DNA from: UBA1195 sp045598025
Lineage (GTDB): Bacteria; Bacteroidota; Bacteroidia; Bacteroidales; WCHB1-69
Reading direction: 5' to 3'
DNA: 20,373 bases
Assembly: GCA_045598025.1 (NCBI GenBank)
Contig: JAZLLH010000001.1
Coordinates: 1 to 20,373, forward strand
Shown: positions 1-6,976 of the stretch, piece by piece
How positions within the stretch are numbered: the stretch's first letter is position 1
Layout: the number at the start of each line of letters is the position of its first letter
Notes under the pieces: generated by a model
Told to the model about the DNA's origin: nothing
The model's input: only the letters and a program-made list of their open reading frames with translations
The model's database searches: none
Program-made: the position numbers and the translations under genes

Positions 1-1226
1 GCAGCAGTGATGGCAGCACGGTCCATCCGTTGCCCGATAAAGACGATTTTCTGCATGCGGTCGCCATATTCTTCATCCCAATCGCGGCGAAGTCCTTCCT
101 CCGTTTCCATCAGCTGCTCCAGTTCGTCCTTTGGTGCCGTAGCGTACCAGAGACCAGCCTCCTTCAGGCCCATCTGCACGCCGGCTTGCTCAAAAAGATA
201 GGACATGTCACGGTTATCATCAAAATAACACACCCCCTTGGCCCGGATGACGGAAGAAGGGAAATGCTGCAGAAAGTCTTCAAAACGCAGGGCATCAAAA
301 GCAGGACGGCGGTAGTAGACGAAAGTGGAAATTCCGTATTCCTCTGCCTCCCCTTCTTCGTTGTGCTCGTGGTGATGCTCATGATGATGTTCATGATGTC
401 CGTGAACCTCATGTTCCTCATGCTCATCGTGTGCTTCATGCCCGTGATGATGGTGATGCGGATGCTTTGCTTCAAAATCCTCTGCTTCCGTTGTCGGACG
501 TTCGATTTCATGCACCCAACCGGCGGAACCCGAAACCAGACCATAATCGAAGAAATAGGTATTCAGCAGCAGTCCCAAATCCACTTCGGCATAATCGCAT
601 TCCAGGATGGGGGCTTCCGGTTGCAGATGACGGATAATCTCCTTGATGCGCTCCCGTTCGGCAGGTTCCACCTCTGATACCTTGTTCAACAGCACCATGT
701 TGCAGAATTCGATCTGCTGGATCAGCAGGTTTTCAATATCCTCTTCCTCAATGTCTTCAGACTCCAGACGTTCTCCACAGGCAAACTCGCTCTGCATGCG
801 CAGGGCATCCACCACGGAGACGATGTTGTCCAGACGGGGCGTGCCGCTGTCGGAACGGTATTCGTCCATGTAAGGAATGGAGGCAATGGTGCGGGCGATG
901 GGCTCCGGCTCACAGATACCGCTGGCTTCTATTACGATATAGTCAAAACGTTCCGTTTCAATCAACTCGTTCAGCTGACGGATCAGATCGGCCTTCAGTG
1001 TACAGCAGATGCAGCCGTTCTGCAAGGCCACCAGGCTCTCGTCCGTTTTCCCGACGACTCCGCCCTTCTGTATCAGCGAGGCATCAATGTTTACTTCACC
1101 GATATCGTTGACGATGACGGCAAAACGTATTCCTTTTTTATTCTGCAATATGCGGTTAAGCAAGGTCGTCTTACCGCTTCCCAAATAACCGGTCAGCAAA
1201 AGGACCGGTATTTCATTCATTTTCAT
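1..1226 (-). CDS. COG0523 (CobW/YjiA-type) metallochaperone GTPase, histidine-rich, 3' end outside window
   Basis: The reading frame is open from ATG 1226 to the window edge (408 complete codons, no stop), so the C-terminus is missing. Visible motifs: P-loop GYLGSGKTT (residues 13-21), the family CxCC metal site in GCICC (C72, C74, C75), and an NKVSE stretch (181-185) in the place of the NKxD guanine motif. Residues 255-288 form a loop that is mostly His with interspersed Glu. It sits between the GTPase domain and the C-terminal CobW_C-like part, which is where zinc-handling members carry such loops. Known for the family: GTP-driven delivery of Zn or other metals to target enzymes in the cytosol. 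Zinc is an inference from the loop; cobalt/cobalamin cannot be excluded. A second ATG at 1220 is equally possible. The gene has its own TAnnTTTG promoter. The adjacent LRR gene (minus, ending at 1300) lies upstream and looks unrelated. Confidence 0.93.
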   Translation of the reverse strand, partial: MKMNEIPVLLLTGYLGSGKTTLLNRILQNKKGIRFAVIVNDIGEVNIDASLIQKGGVVGKTDESLVALQNGCICCTLKADLIRQLNELIETERFDYIVIEASGICEPEPIARTIASIPYMDEYRSDSGTPRLDNIVSVVDALRMQSEFACGERLESEDIEEEDIENLLIQQIEFCNMVLLNKVSEVEPAERERIKEIIRHLQPEAPILECDYAEVDLGLLLNTYFFDYGLVSGSAGWVHEIERPTTEAEDFEAKHPHHHHHGHEAHDEHEEHEVHGHHEHHHEHHHEHNEEGEAEEYGISTFVYYRRPAFDALRFEDFLQHFPSSVIRAKGVCYFDDNRDMSYLFEQAGVQMGLKEAGLWYATAPKDELEQLMETEEGLRRDWDEEYGDRMQKIVFIGQRMDRAAITA

Positions 1227-1255
1227 AACTTTCTTTTTTTTTTTTACACAAGGGA

Positions 1256-1283
1256 CAAAAGTAATCAAATTCCGAATACGGAA
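1256..1283 (-). promoter_or_regulatory. Promoter of the COG0523 GTPase gene
   Basis: On the minus strand TACTTTTG (1263 to 1256) matches the Bacteroidetes -7 consensus TAnnTTTG and lies 29 bases before the ATG at 1226. The -33 TTTG is not well kept; TTCG at 1288-1285 is the nearest match. Six bases upstream of the -7 box is the inverted repeat TTCCG-TATT-CGGAA (1270-1283). It is nearly identical to the element in front of the tRNA operon at 18352-18365. Confidence 0.6.
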
Positions 1284-1299
1284 ACGAAGTTTGCCATTT

Positions 1300-2850
1300 T
1301 TATTTTGAAGGCGGAAGATCGAGAATAAGACGCAATTTCCGTATTGCTTTGATATTTCCTTTATCTGCTGACAAATGGTAGCAAAGCATGGCTTTTTCAT
1401 GATTTTTATCTACGCCGTGACCTTCTTCGTAACATACACCCAGATGGAACATGGCACTCGGATTACCTTGTTCAGCAGACTTTTGAAACCATTCAACTGC
1501 TTTTTCATAATCTCGATTCACCCCTTGTCCATGGTAATACCGGTTGCCCAATGTGAGTTGGGTATGGCTGTTCAGATGCTGGCATCCGTCAAAAGCATCG
1601 TCATTGAAAAAGGTTTCCAAATTGGAAATCTTCACATGGGTTAAACTTTCACAATCATAAAAAGCCCCTTCTCCAATATAGGTAACAGAGATTGGTATTT
1701 CTATAGATTTCAAACGTTTACAATAAGCAAAAGTATATTTACCAATAGAAGACTCGGACTGTGACATTGCTACGTGAGTCAGCCGCTCGCATTCATAGAA
1801 AGCGTACGCTCCAACAGATTTTACCGAATGAGCTATTTTAATATAGGTAAGTCCTCTACATCTGCTAAAAGCACTTTCGCCGATGGTTGTTACAGAATCC
1901 GGAATCTCCAAATGGGTCAAACAGCTGCATAATTCGAAGGCTCTATCTCCGATAAAGGTCACAGAATCGGGAATCCGAATACGACTCAAATTCTTGCAAC
2001 CCACAAAAGCACTTTCACCAATAACCTTTACCGAATCTGGAATCTCTATACTACTCAAATCCTCACAGTGAGAAAAAGCATCCTCCCCTATATGTGTCAC
2101 CGTTTCCGGAATAACCGTATTCCGACAACCTGTAATCAAGGTATTCGTTTGGGTTTCGATAAGCGCATTGCAATTTTCTCTACTGTCGTATTTTTTGTTG
2201 TCTGGTGCTACTCGAATGCTGTTCAGGTGAACACATCCGACAAAAGCATGCTTACCAATACTTCCTACCGAATCCGGAATCTCTATGTCCGTCATTTCCT
2301 CACAGTAGCCAAAAGCAGCAGGACCGATATAGATTGCCGACCGGGGAATCCGTACGCCACTTAATTTTTTACATCCATAAAAAACGTAGTCTCTGATGGA
2401 TGTAACCAATTCCGGAATTGTAATATGGAACAGACTTTCACATCCGCAGAAAGTTGAGTGACCTATATACGTCACCGTTTCCGGAATTTTGATGTGCGTC
2501 AAATTTTTGCATCCTTTAAAAGCTTCCCCCCCGATGGATGTTACCGATTCCGTTAACTCGACATGAACCAAATGCCCGCAATCCTCAAAAGCGTAATGTC
2601 CAATGGCTGTTACTGAATCCGGAATTTCAATGTATGTCAATAATTTACATTCAATGAAGGCGGAATCACCAATTTGCTGTGTACCTTTTTTTACAGAATA
2701 TGCATCTAATGTTTTATTACGGCATGCCAAAAGCTTTTTCCCATCTTCACTGTAAATAACTCCAAATTCGTCTTCTACTCCTTTTTCCAATCCTTCGTGA
2801 ATGACGTTTGAATACGTTCGACCACATTGGGATTTTTCTTCTGTATCCAT
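1300..2850 (-). CDS. BspA-like leucine-rich-repeat protein with C-terminal Sel1 repeats
   Basis: 516 residues from ATG 2850. After about 30 charged residues come 14 complete LRR_5/BspA units and one decayed unit, each about 23 residues on the plan IPDSVT-x-IG-xx-AF-xx-C-xx-L. Unit 7 carries the longer BspA variant with NKKYDS and CNALIET. The last 80 residues hold two Sel1/TPR-like repeats (YYHGQGVNRDYEKAVEWF; CYEEGHGVDKNHEKAMLCY). No signal peptide or lipobox is visible, so a cytosolic, protein-binding role is inferred; no enzymatic motif is seen. A longer version from TTG 2919 would overlap the stop of the upstream lipoprotein gene as TTGA; ATG 2850 is preferred because the extra 23 residues look non-conserved. 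The gene is visibly more AT-rich than its neighbours, which may mean transfer or repeat expansion. Specific function unknown. Confidence 0.85.
   Translation of the reverse strand: MDTEEKSQCGRTYSNVIHEGLEKGVEDEFGVIYSEDGKKLLACRNKTLDAYSVKKGTQQIGDSAFIECKLLTYIEIPDSVTAIGHYAFEDCGHLVHVELTESVTSIGGEAFKGCKNLTHIKIPETVTYIGHSTFCGCESLFHITIPELVTSIRDYVFYGCKKLSGVRIPRSAIYIGPAAFGYCEEMTDIEIPDSVGSIGKHAFVGCVHLNSIRVAPDNKKYDSRENCNALIETQTNTLITGCRNTVIPETVTHIGEDAFSHCEDLSSIEIPDSVKVIGESAFVGCKNLSRIRIPDSVTFIGDRAFELCSCLTHLEIPDSVTTIGESAFSRCRGLTYIKIAHSVKSVGAYAFYECERLTHVAMSQSESSIGKYTFAYCKRLKSIEIPISVTYIGEGAFYDCESLTHVKISNLETFFNDDAFDGCQHLNSHTQLTLGNRYYHGQGVNRDYEKAVEWFQKSAEQGNPSAMFHLGVCYEEGHGVDKNHEKAMLCYHLSADKGNIKAIRKLRLILDLPPSK
1640..2700 (-). 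repeat. 69-bp periodic internal repeats encoding BspA leucine-rich units
   Basis: The LRR codons recur about every 69 bp (23 residues). Near-identical DNA such as GGAATCTC and ACAGAATC reappears along the plus strand (for example near 1900, 1970, 2040, 2275 and 2620). The units differ enough to show old duplication, but similar enough that unit number could vary between strains by recombination or slippage. Confidence 0.75.
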
Positions 2851-2915
2851 AATTATTTTATCGTTCAGAAATGAAACTTCCGCGTGGCGCAAAAAAACAT
2901 ACAGTTTTCTTTTTT

Positions 2916-3332
2916 TCAATCATCTATACGGAGAAAATTACCTTGTAAATCGAATTCCAAATCTAAATGATTGGACAGTTCCACCTCATACTTCCGTTTA
3001 TCCTTGCTGACAGAAACGATGAAGGCGGAAGTATAGGTCGCACCGGTGTGTTGCGTCAATGCCGCAGGCAAAAAAGCGGTTACAATGCCGTGAATATTAT
3101 TCACCTCTTCCCAATTCCCCTTGCGGTCGAACTCGATGTGCGTTCCTTCATTCAGGAAGACCTTGTATTCTCCTTCATCCTTGACCACGCTGCCTATGCT
3201 TGCTTGAGGCCAGTAGGCGCTGATGAAATCACTGGCAAGGGCGGGCAGCCTGTCCTTGTCGTCGTTCTTGTTGCATGCGACGGCGAGCATCATGGAAACC
3301 ACACCGGCCAGCAGTAAAAATATTCTTTTCAT
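2916..3332 (-). CDS. PepSY-like (DUF2874-type) lipoprotein
   Basis: 138 residues. MKRIFLLLAGVVSMMLAVAC is a lipoprotein signal with the lipidated Cys at residue 20, although the -3 residue is Ala rather than the usual Leu. The rest contains two similar halves: a helix around LPALASDFISAYWPQA, a short strand-rich unit around EYKVFLNEGTHIEFDRKGNW, then a second helix and KYEVELSNHLDLEFDLQGNF. This matches the putative beta-lactamase-inhibitor-like PepSY-like family common in Bacteroidetes, whose members are exported and of unknown function. The start follows the OTC terminator by only about 30 bases and no promoter is obvious between them. The stop overlaps a possible TTG start of the LRR gene. 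Confidence 0.85.
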   Translation of the reverse strand: MKRIFLLLAGVVSMMLAVACNKNDDKDRLPALASDFISAYWPQASIGSVVKDEGEYKVFLNEGTHIEFDRKGNWEEVNNIHGIVTAFLPAALTQHTGATYTSAFIVSVSKDKRKYEVELSNHLDLEFDLQGNFLRIDD

Positions 3333-3361
3333 ATCTATCCGGTATTTTTATGGTTCTGCTT

Positions 3362-3389
3362 AAAAAAGGGCCCTTATCGCTAAGGACCC
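3362..3389 (-). terminator. Rho-independent terminator of the arcC-OTC operon
   Basis: On the minus strand GGGTCCTTA - GCGA - TAAGGGCCC forms a 9-bp stem (one G-T pair) closed by a GNRA-type tetraloop and followed by six T (3367-3362). It lies 43 bases past the OTC stop codon. Confidence 0.88.
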
Positions 3390-3431
3390 CATGAACATTA
3401 AAATTTATTCTGCGGTTCTCTCTTTTCCGGA

Positions 3432-4433
3432 TCAGTCTCCCAGCGTGGCGACCATGACCGCCTTGATGGTGTGCATGCGGTTTTCGGCTTCGTCGAAAAC
3501 GATGGAAGCCTCGGACTCGAAGACATCTTCCGTCACTTCGATGCCGTCCAGGCCGAACTGCTTGTTCACGTCGCGGCCGACCTGGGTTTCCAGGTTATGG
3601 TATGCGGGCAGGCAGTGCATGAACTTGCATTTGGGATTTCCCGTCATCTTCATCATTTCGGCATTGACCTGATAAGGTTTCAGCAGTTCGATGCGTTCTT
3701 TCCACACTTCCACCGGTTCGCCCATGGATACCCAAACGTCGGTATACAGGAAATCACAGCCTTTTACGCCCTTGGCCACGTCGTCGGTGACGGTCACCTT
3801 GGCACCGGTTTCCTTGGCGATTTTCTTGCAGGTATCGATGAGTTCTTTGCTGGGCTGCAGGGCCTTGGGAGCCACAATGCGGACATCCATACCCATTTTG
3901 GCGCCACCGACCATCAGGGAATTACCCATGTTGAAACGGGCATCACCGAGGTAGGCATAAGTCACCTGATTCAGAGGTTTGTCCACATGTTCGCTCATGG
4001 TCAGGAAGTCGGCCAGAATCTGGGTCGGATGGAATTCGTTGGTCAAGCCGTTCCATACGGGAACACCGGCGTATTTGGCCAATTCTTCAACCGTTTCCTG
4101 TTTGAATCCACGGTATTCTATGCCATCGTACATACGACCGAGTACGCGGGCCGTATCCTTCATGGATTCCTTTACTCCGATCTGGGAACCGGTAGGTCCG
4201 AGATAAGTGACATGAGCACCCTGATCGTAAGCTGCCGTTTCAAAGGCGCAACGGGTACGGGTGGATGTTTTCTCAAAAATCAGGGCAATATTCTTGCCTT
4301 TCATCGTCGGCTGTTCGGTGCCGGCGTATTTGGCGCGCTTGAGGTCGCGGGCAAGGTCCAACATATACTGGATTTCCTTGGGGGTAAAATCCAACAATTT
4401 CAAAAAACTGCGATTTCTTAAGTTAAAAGCCAT
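3432..4433 (-). CDS. arcB: Ornithine carbamoyltransferase (ArcB/ArgI type)
   Basis: 333 residues, full length for the family. Transfers between carbamoyl phosphate + ornithine and citrulline + phosphate in the cytosol. Motifs: carbamoyl-phosphate site STRTR (57-61), HPTQ (135-138), ornithine loop SMG (236-238) and catalytic HCLP (273-276). The intact SMG loop and the overall match to E. coli ArgI/ArcB-type enzymes argue against the N-acetyl- or N-succinyl-ornithine transcarbamylases (ArgF') known in Bacteroides. The gene lies 23 bases after the small membrane protein gene and downstream of arcC, so it is probably co-transcribed with carbamate kinase. That context suggests the catabolic direction (citrulline breakdown for ATP), hence arcB rather than argF; the biosynthetic role is not excluded. 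Followed by a strong terminator. Confidence 0.93.
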   Translation of the reverse strand: MAFNLRNRSFLKLLDFTPKEIQYMLDLARDLKRAKYAGTEQPTMKGKNIALIFEKTSTRTRCAFETAAYDQGAHVTYLGPTGSQIGVKESMKDTARVLGRMYDGIEYRGFKQETVEELAKYAGVPVWNGLTNEFHPTQILADFLTMSEHVDKPLNQVTYAYLGDARFNMGNSLMVGGAKMGMDVRIVAPKALQPSKELIDTCKKIAKETGAKVTVTDDVAKGVKGCDFLYTDVWVSMGEPVEVWKERIELLKPYQVNAEMMKMTGNPKCKFMHCLPAYHNLETQVGRDVNKQFGLDGIEVTEDVFESEASIVFDEAENRMHTIKAVMVATLGD

Positions 4434-4456
4434 TTGTATAAAATTTTAATGATTAA

Positions 4457-4654
4457 TTAATCAATGTCGTTTCTTTTGCTGATTCGTTCAATGACAAACA
4501 TCAGTGCGAACAATAACACATTGATGCCGCTTCCCGGCCATTTCAAAATGAGGAACATAACTCCCAGGGCAAGAACTATGAACCCCCAGAGTCCGATTTT
4601 CCGGATAAAATCACGGTAAGCCTCGCTACCAAACAGGTCTTTCCAATTTCCCAT
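4457..4654 (-). CDS. Small two-helix membrane protein, translationally coupled to arcC
   Basis: 65 residues from the ATG whose A is the last base of the arcC stop codon (TGATG overlap at 4656-4652). An upstream in-frame ATG at 4678 would lie inside arcC and is less likely. After a polar N-terminus (GNWKDLFGSEAYRDFIRKIG) come two hydrophobic segments, about residues 22-38 (GFIVLALGVMFLILKW) and 42-57 (GINVLLFALMFVIERI), ending in a charged tail. I do not recognise a family. The coupling and its place between arcC and the OTC gene suggest a role linked to the pathway, for example helping transport or membrane attachment, but nothing in the sequence proves this. Confidence 0.75.
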   Translation of the reverse strand: MGNWKDLFGSEAYRDFIRKIGLWGFIVLALGVMFLILKWPGSGINVLLFALMFVIERISKRNDID

Positions 4655-5595
4655 CACTTTACAATTCGGGTACCACAACTCGGATTATTCAACTGTCCTG
4701 CCTCTGTAATGATGCAGGTGCCACCGCAATGTTCAACGAAACGGATGGCTGCGCGGATTTTCGGTGCCATGGAGCCTTCAGTGAATTCTCCATCGGCCAG
4801 ATAGCGCTTGGCTTCTTCTATCGTAATGACGTCCAAAGCCTTTTCATCCGGTTTGCGGAAACGGATGTACACCTTGGGAACATCCGTCAGTATGTAAAAT
4901 TCGTCGGCATGCAGTTTTTCGGCCAGCATAGCGGAAGAAAGGTCTTTGTCAATAACGGCTTCCACTCCGATGATTTTTCCGTTATCCCGGATTACGGGAA
5001 CTCCGCCTCCACCTACAGTGATAACGATATATCCTGCATCAATCAGATCCTTTACAGCACGGACATTCAGAATGTCAATTGGTTGAGGAGATGCAACCAC
5101 CCTTCTCCAACCGTTTCCTTTCGGATCTTCTTTGAAGATGGTACCCGGATGTTCCTCCAAAAAGGCAGCCAGTTGTTTCTGCTTGAAATAACGTCCGATG
5201 GGTTTGGTCGGATGGACGAACAGCGGATCGTCCTTGTCCACCACCACCTGAGTGATGATACCGACTACCTCTTTGTCTATTTCTTCCGATTGAAGTGTAT
5301 TCCGGAGTCCCTGTTCAATCAGGTAGCCTATGGATCCCTGCGTTTCGGCCACACAGAAGTCCAAGGGCATGGCTACGATGCCGGACACCCGGTTCGCCAT
5401 TTCGTGCTGGGAAAGCACATTTCCTACTTGAGGTCCATTGCCGTGTCCGATGACAATTTTGTGTCCTTCTCTGATTAAAGGAAGGATGGAACGGCAAGTA
5501 TCTTCTACGTTGGCAATCTGTTCTTTATAAAAACCTTCCTGACCGCTTCTCAACAAAGCATTGCCGCCGAAGGCTATTACGATGGTTTTACTCAT
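4654..5595 (-). CDS. arcC: Carbamate kinase
   Basis: 313 residues, normal family length. Catalyses carbamoyl phosphate + ADP to carbamate + ATP in the cytosol. Amino-acid-kinase fold motifs: GGNAL (10-14), GHGNGPQVG (50-58), and the FCVAETQGSIGY and GGGGVPV stretches typical of ArcC. First gene of the operon arcC - small membrane protein - OTC, with its own TAnnTTTG promoter at 5622-5629. The stop overlaps the start of the next gene (TGATG). Arginine deiminase, the usual first enzyme of the pathway, is not in the window. Confidence 0.95.
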   Translation of the reverse strand: MSKTIVIAFGGNALLRSGQEGFYKEQIANVEDTCRSILPLIREGHKIVIGHGNGPQVGNVLSQHEMANRVSGIVAMPLDFCVAETQGSIGYLIEQGLRNTLQSEEIDKEVVGIITQVVVDKDDPLFVHPTKPIGRYFKQKQLAAFLEEHPGTIFKEDPKGNGWRRVVASPQPIDILNVRAVKDLIDAGYIVITVGGGGVPVIRDNGKIIGVEAVIDKDLSSAMLAEKLHADEFYILTDVPKVYIRFRKPDEKALDVITIEEAKRYLADGEFTEGSMAPKIRAAIRFVEHCGGTCIITEAGQLNNPSCGTRIVK

Positions 5596-5621
5596 GTCAA
5601 AAAAATTTCAAAAATGAATTG

Positions 5622-5652
5622 CAAAGATAGCACTTTTTGGAATGTCATTCCA
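5622..5652 (-). promoter_or_regulatory. arcC promoter with an adjoining 15-bp palindrome
   Basis: The minus strand has TATCTTTG (5629-5622), a -7 box 27 bases before the arcC ATG. No TTTG lies at the -33 distance. Eight bases upstream of the box is the perfect palindrome TGGAATG-T-CATTCCA (5638-5652), covering the spacer and -33 area, where a repressor or activator could bind. It has no T-run and cannot be a terminator. Confidence 0.5.
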
Positions 5653-5666
5653 TGGTTGGCAGACAT

Positions 5667-6917
5667 TTATTTTGTCAAAGCCCTGGCCTTGTCCAGGGAA
5701 ATTCGTTGTCCGTCCTGTACGGCAATGATATAGGCATCCTTATATCCTTTTTCCTGTACGGTTTTGAGCACAGCCTGTGCTGCCTCGTACGTGAATTCGT
5801 TGCCTGCTGTGTAGCTGTAGTATTTTCCGTTGGCGTGGCATTCTACCTGCGGAAGTCCGCGAAAAGCATAGTCACCCGGATCCTTTTTTTCAGTAACAGT
5901 GGCAAACTGCACCTTATAGGTAACTCCATGGTAAACCGTAGCAACCTGTGCTTTGGGTTTGATGACGCGGACTTCAGCCTTCGTGCTGTCTCCGGCCGAA
6001 AGCTGCTTATGCGAGTTTGTATCCGATACGGAAACCTTCTCCTCTACCCGGATGGTATCCAAAGCGGGGGAATGTGTACTTCCGTTCTGCTCGTCAATGA
6101 TTTCGGCCATTGCCTTGAAAATGGAATGGCTCAATTCCGATTTTCCTTTTTCCGATAACAGATAGGCTTCTTCCTGCTTGTTGCTCATAAAGCCCAACTC
6201 CACCAGGACACTGGGCATGGTGGTGCGCCACAGCACCAGAAAGGGAGCCTGTTTTACCCCTCTGTCCAGACGTTTCAGGTCGTTCTTGAAGGATTTCTGT
6301 ATATTGGATGCAAAATGAGTGCTTTGAGAAAGGTAGGCATTCTGCAAGAGAGAGAAAATGACGTAGGATTCCGGTGAATACGGATCGAAACCGCTGTAGT
6401 TGTCCTCATAGTTGCTCTCCTTCAGGATGACAGAATTTTCCTTTTGGACCAGTGCCATATTGGCATTGGTCTTGTCAACTCCCATAACGAAGGATTCTGA
6501 GCCGTAGGCCGTGGCATTGGGGGAAGAATTGCAGTGTATGGACAAGAAAAGGTCGGCGTGGTTCTTGTTGGCGATGTCGGCCCTTTTGCTCAATTCTACA
6601 AATACATCCGTACTTCGGGTATAGATAACCTTTATTTCCGGATAATTGTCCTTGATCAGTTTGCCGACACGAAGCGCCATGTCCAAGGTCACATCTTTTT
6701 CAAAACTGTTGGAACAACCGATGGCCCCGGGGTCGTGTCCGCCATGTCCGGCATCGATGACCACTGTCTTGAAAGATTGGGAACGTGCTACCGTCAGGAC
6801 CGACACCGACAGAAGCAGCAAAAAAGCGATTTTTCCAGCCGGTTTTACCCTATTTTTTATCGTCAATTTATCATTACAAGCTTCCATTGCAATGGTGTTT
6901 TTTTTGTATCTTTGCAT
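5667..6917 (-). CDS. Exported N-acetylmuramoyl-L-alanine amidase (Amidase_3) with SPOR-like C-terminus
   Basis: 416 residues from ATG 6917; ATG 6887 (406 residues) is an alternative that gives a shorter signal-peptide n-region. A hydrophobic export signal spans residues 30-44, so the enzyme acts in the periplasm, cutting the amide bond between MurNAc and L-Ala. The zinc site is complete: H58 (in DAGHGGHDPG), E73 (FEKD) and H128 (SIHCNSS), with catalytic E240 (VLVELGF). After a Ser/Thr-rich linker, about residues 325-410 (from YKVQFATV) look like a SPOR-type peptidoglycan-binding domain, with an AFRGLPQVECHANGKYYSY core. The gene is divergent from lptD and shares its control region. The lptD -7 box falls inside the first codons if ATG 6917 is used. 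Likely role: daughter-cell separation or wall turnover. Confidence 0.92.
   Translation of the reverse strand: MQRYKKNTIAMEACNDKLTIKNRVKPAGKIAFLLLLSVSVLTVARSQSFKTVVIDAGHGGHDPGAIGCSNSFEKDVTLDMALRVGKLIKDNYPEIKVIYTRSTDVFVELSKRADIANKNHADLFLSIHCNSSPNATAYGSESFVMGVDKTNANMALVQKENSVILKESNYEDNYSGFDPYSPESYVIFSLLQNAYLSQSTHFASNIQKSFKNDLKRLDRGVKQAPFLVLWRTTMPSVLVELGFMSNKQEEAYLLSEKGKSELSHSIFKAMAEIIDEQNGSTHSPALDTIRVEEKVSVSDTNSHKQLSAGDSTKAEVRVIKPKAQVATVYHGVTYKVQFATVTEKKDPGDYAFRGLPQVECHANGKYYSYTAGNEFTYEAAQAVLKTVQEKGYKDAYIIAVQDGQRISLDKARALTK
6907..6914 (+). promoter_or_regulatory. lptD promoter -7 box
   Basis: TATCTTTG on the plus strand matches TAnnTTTG, 63 bases before the proposed TTG start at 6977. No TTTG lies at the expected -33 distance. 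A 12-bp palindrome CCATTGCAATGG (6884-6895) lies 11 bases upstream. The box overlaps the 5' end of the amidase reading frame. Confidence 0.55.
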
Positions 6918-6931
6918 TTTTATTTTACGTA

Positions 6932-6965
6932 CAAAAGTACAAAATTCCCCAATATTGGGGACAAA
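6932..6965 (-). promoter_or_regulatory. Amidase promoter whose spacer is filled by a 16-bp perfect palindrome
   Basis: On the minus strand the -7 box is TACTTTTG (6939-6932) and a -33 TTTG sits at 6965-6962, a spacing of 22. The perfect palindrome TCCCCAATATTGGGGA (6946-6961) occupies nearly the whole spacer. The predicted transcript starts about 8 bases before ATG 6917, or about 38 before ATG 6887. The palindrome is also in the predicted leader of lptD, so a protein bound there could affect both genes. Confidence 0.6.
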
Positions 6966-6976
6966 ATATTGATAAT

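Noticed and set aside
30..677. 215-residue plus-strand frame with a Met-rich stretch (VVMLMMMFMM)
   Set aside because: The Met/Val run is the antisense reading of the His-rich GTPase loop; no real gene.
1640..2700. Regular 69-base periodicity considered as a CRISPR array or minisatellite
   Set aside because: Fully explained by 23-residue LRR units in an open frame; units are degenerate and there are no spacers.
3471..4421. 316-residue open frame on the plus strand
   Set aside because: Shadow of the OTC gene; composition rich in His, Phe and Gly typical of antisense frames.
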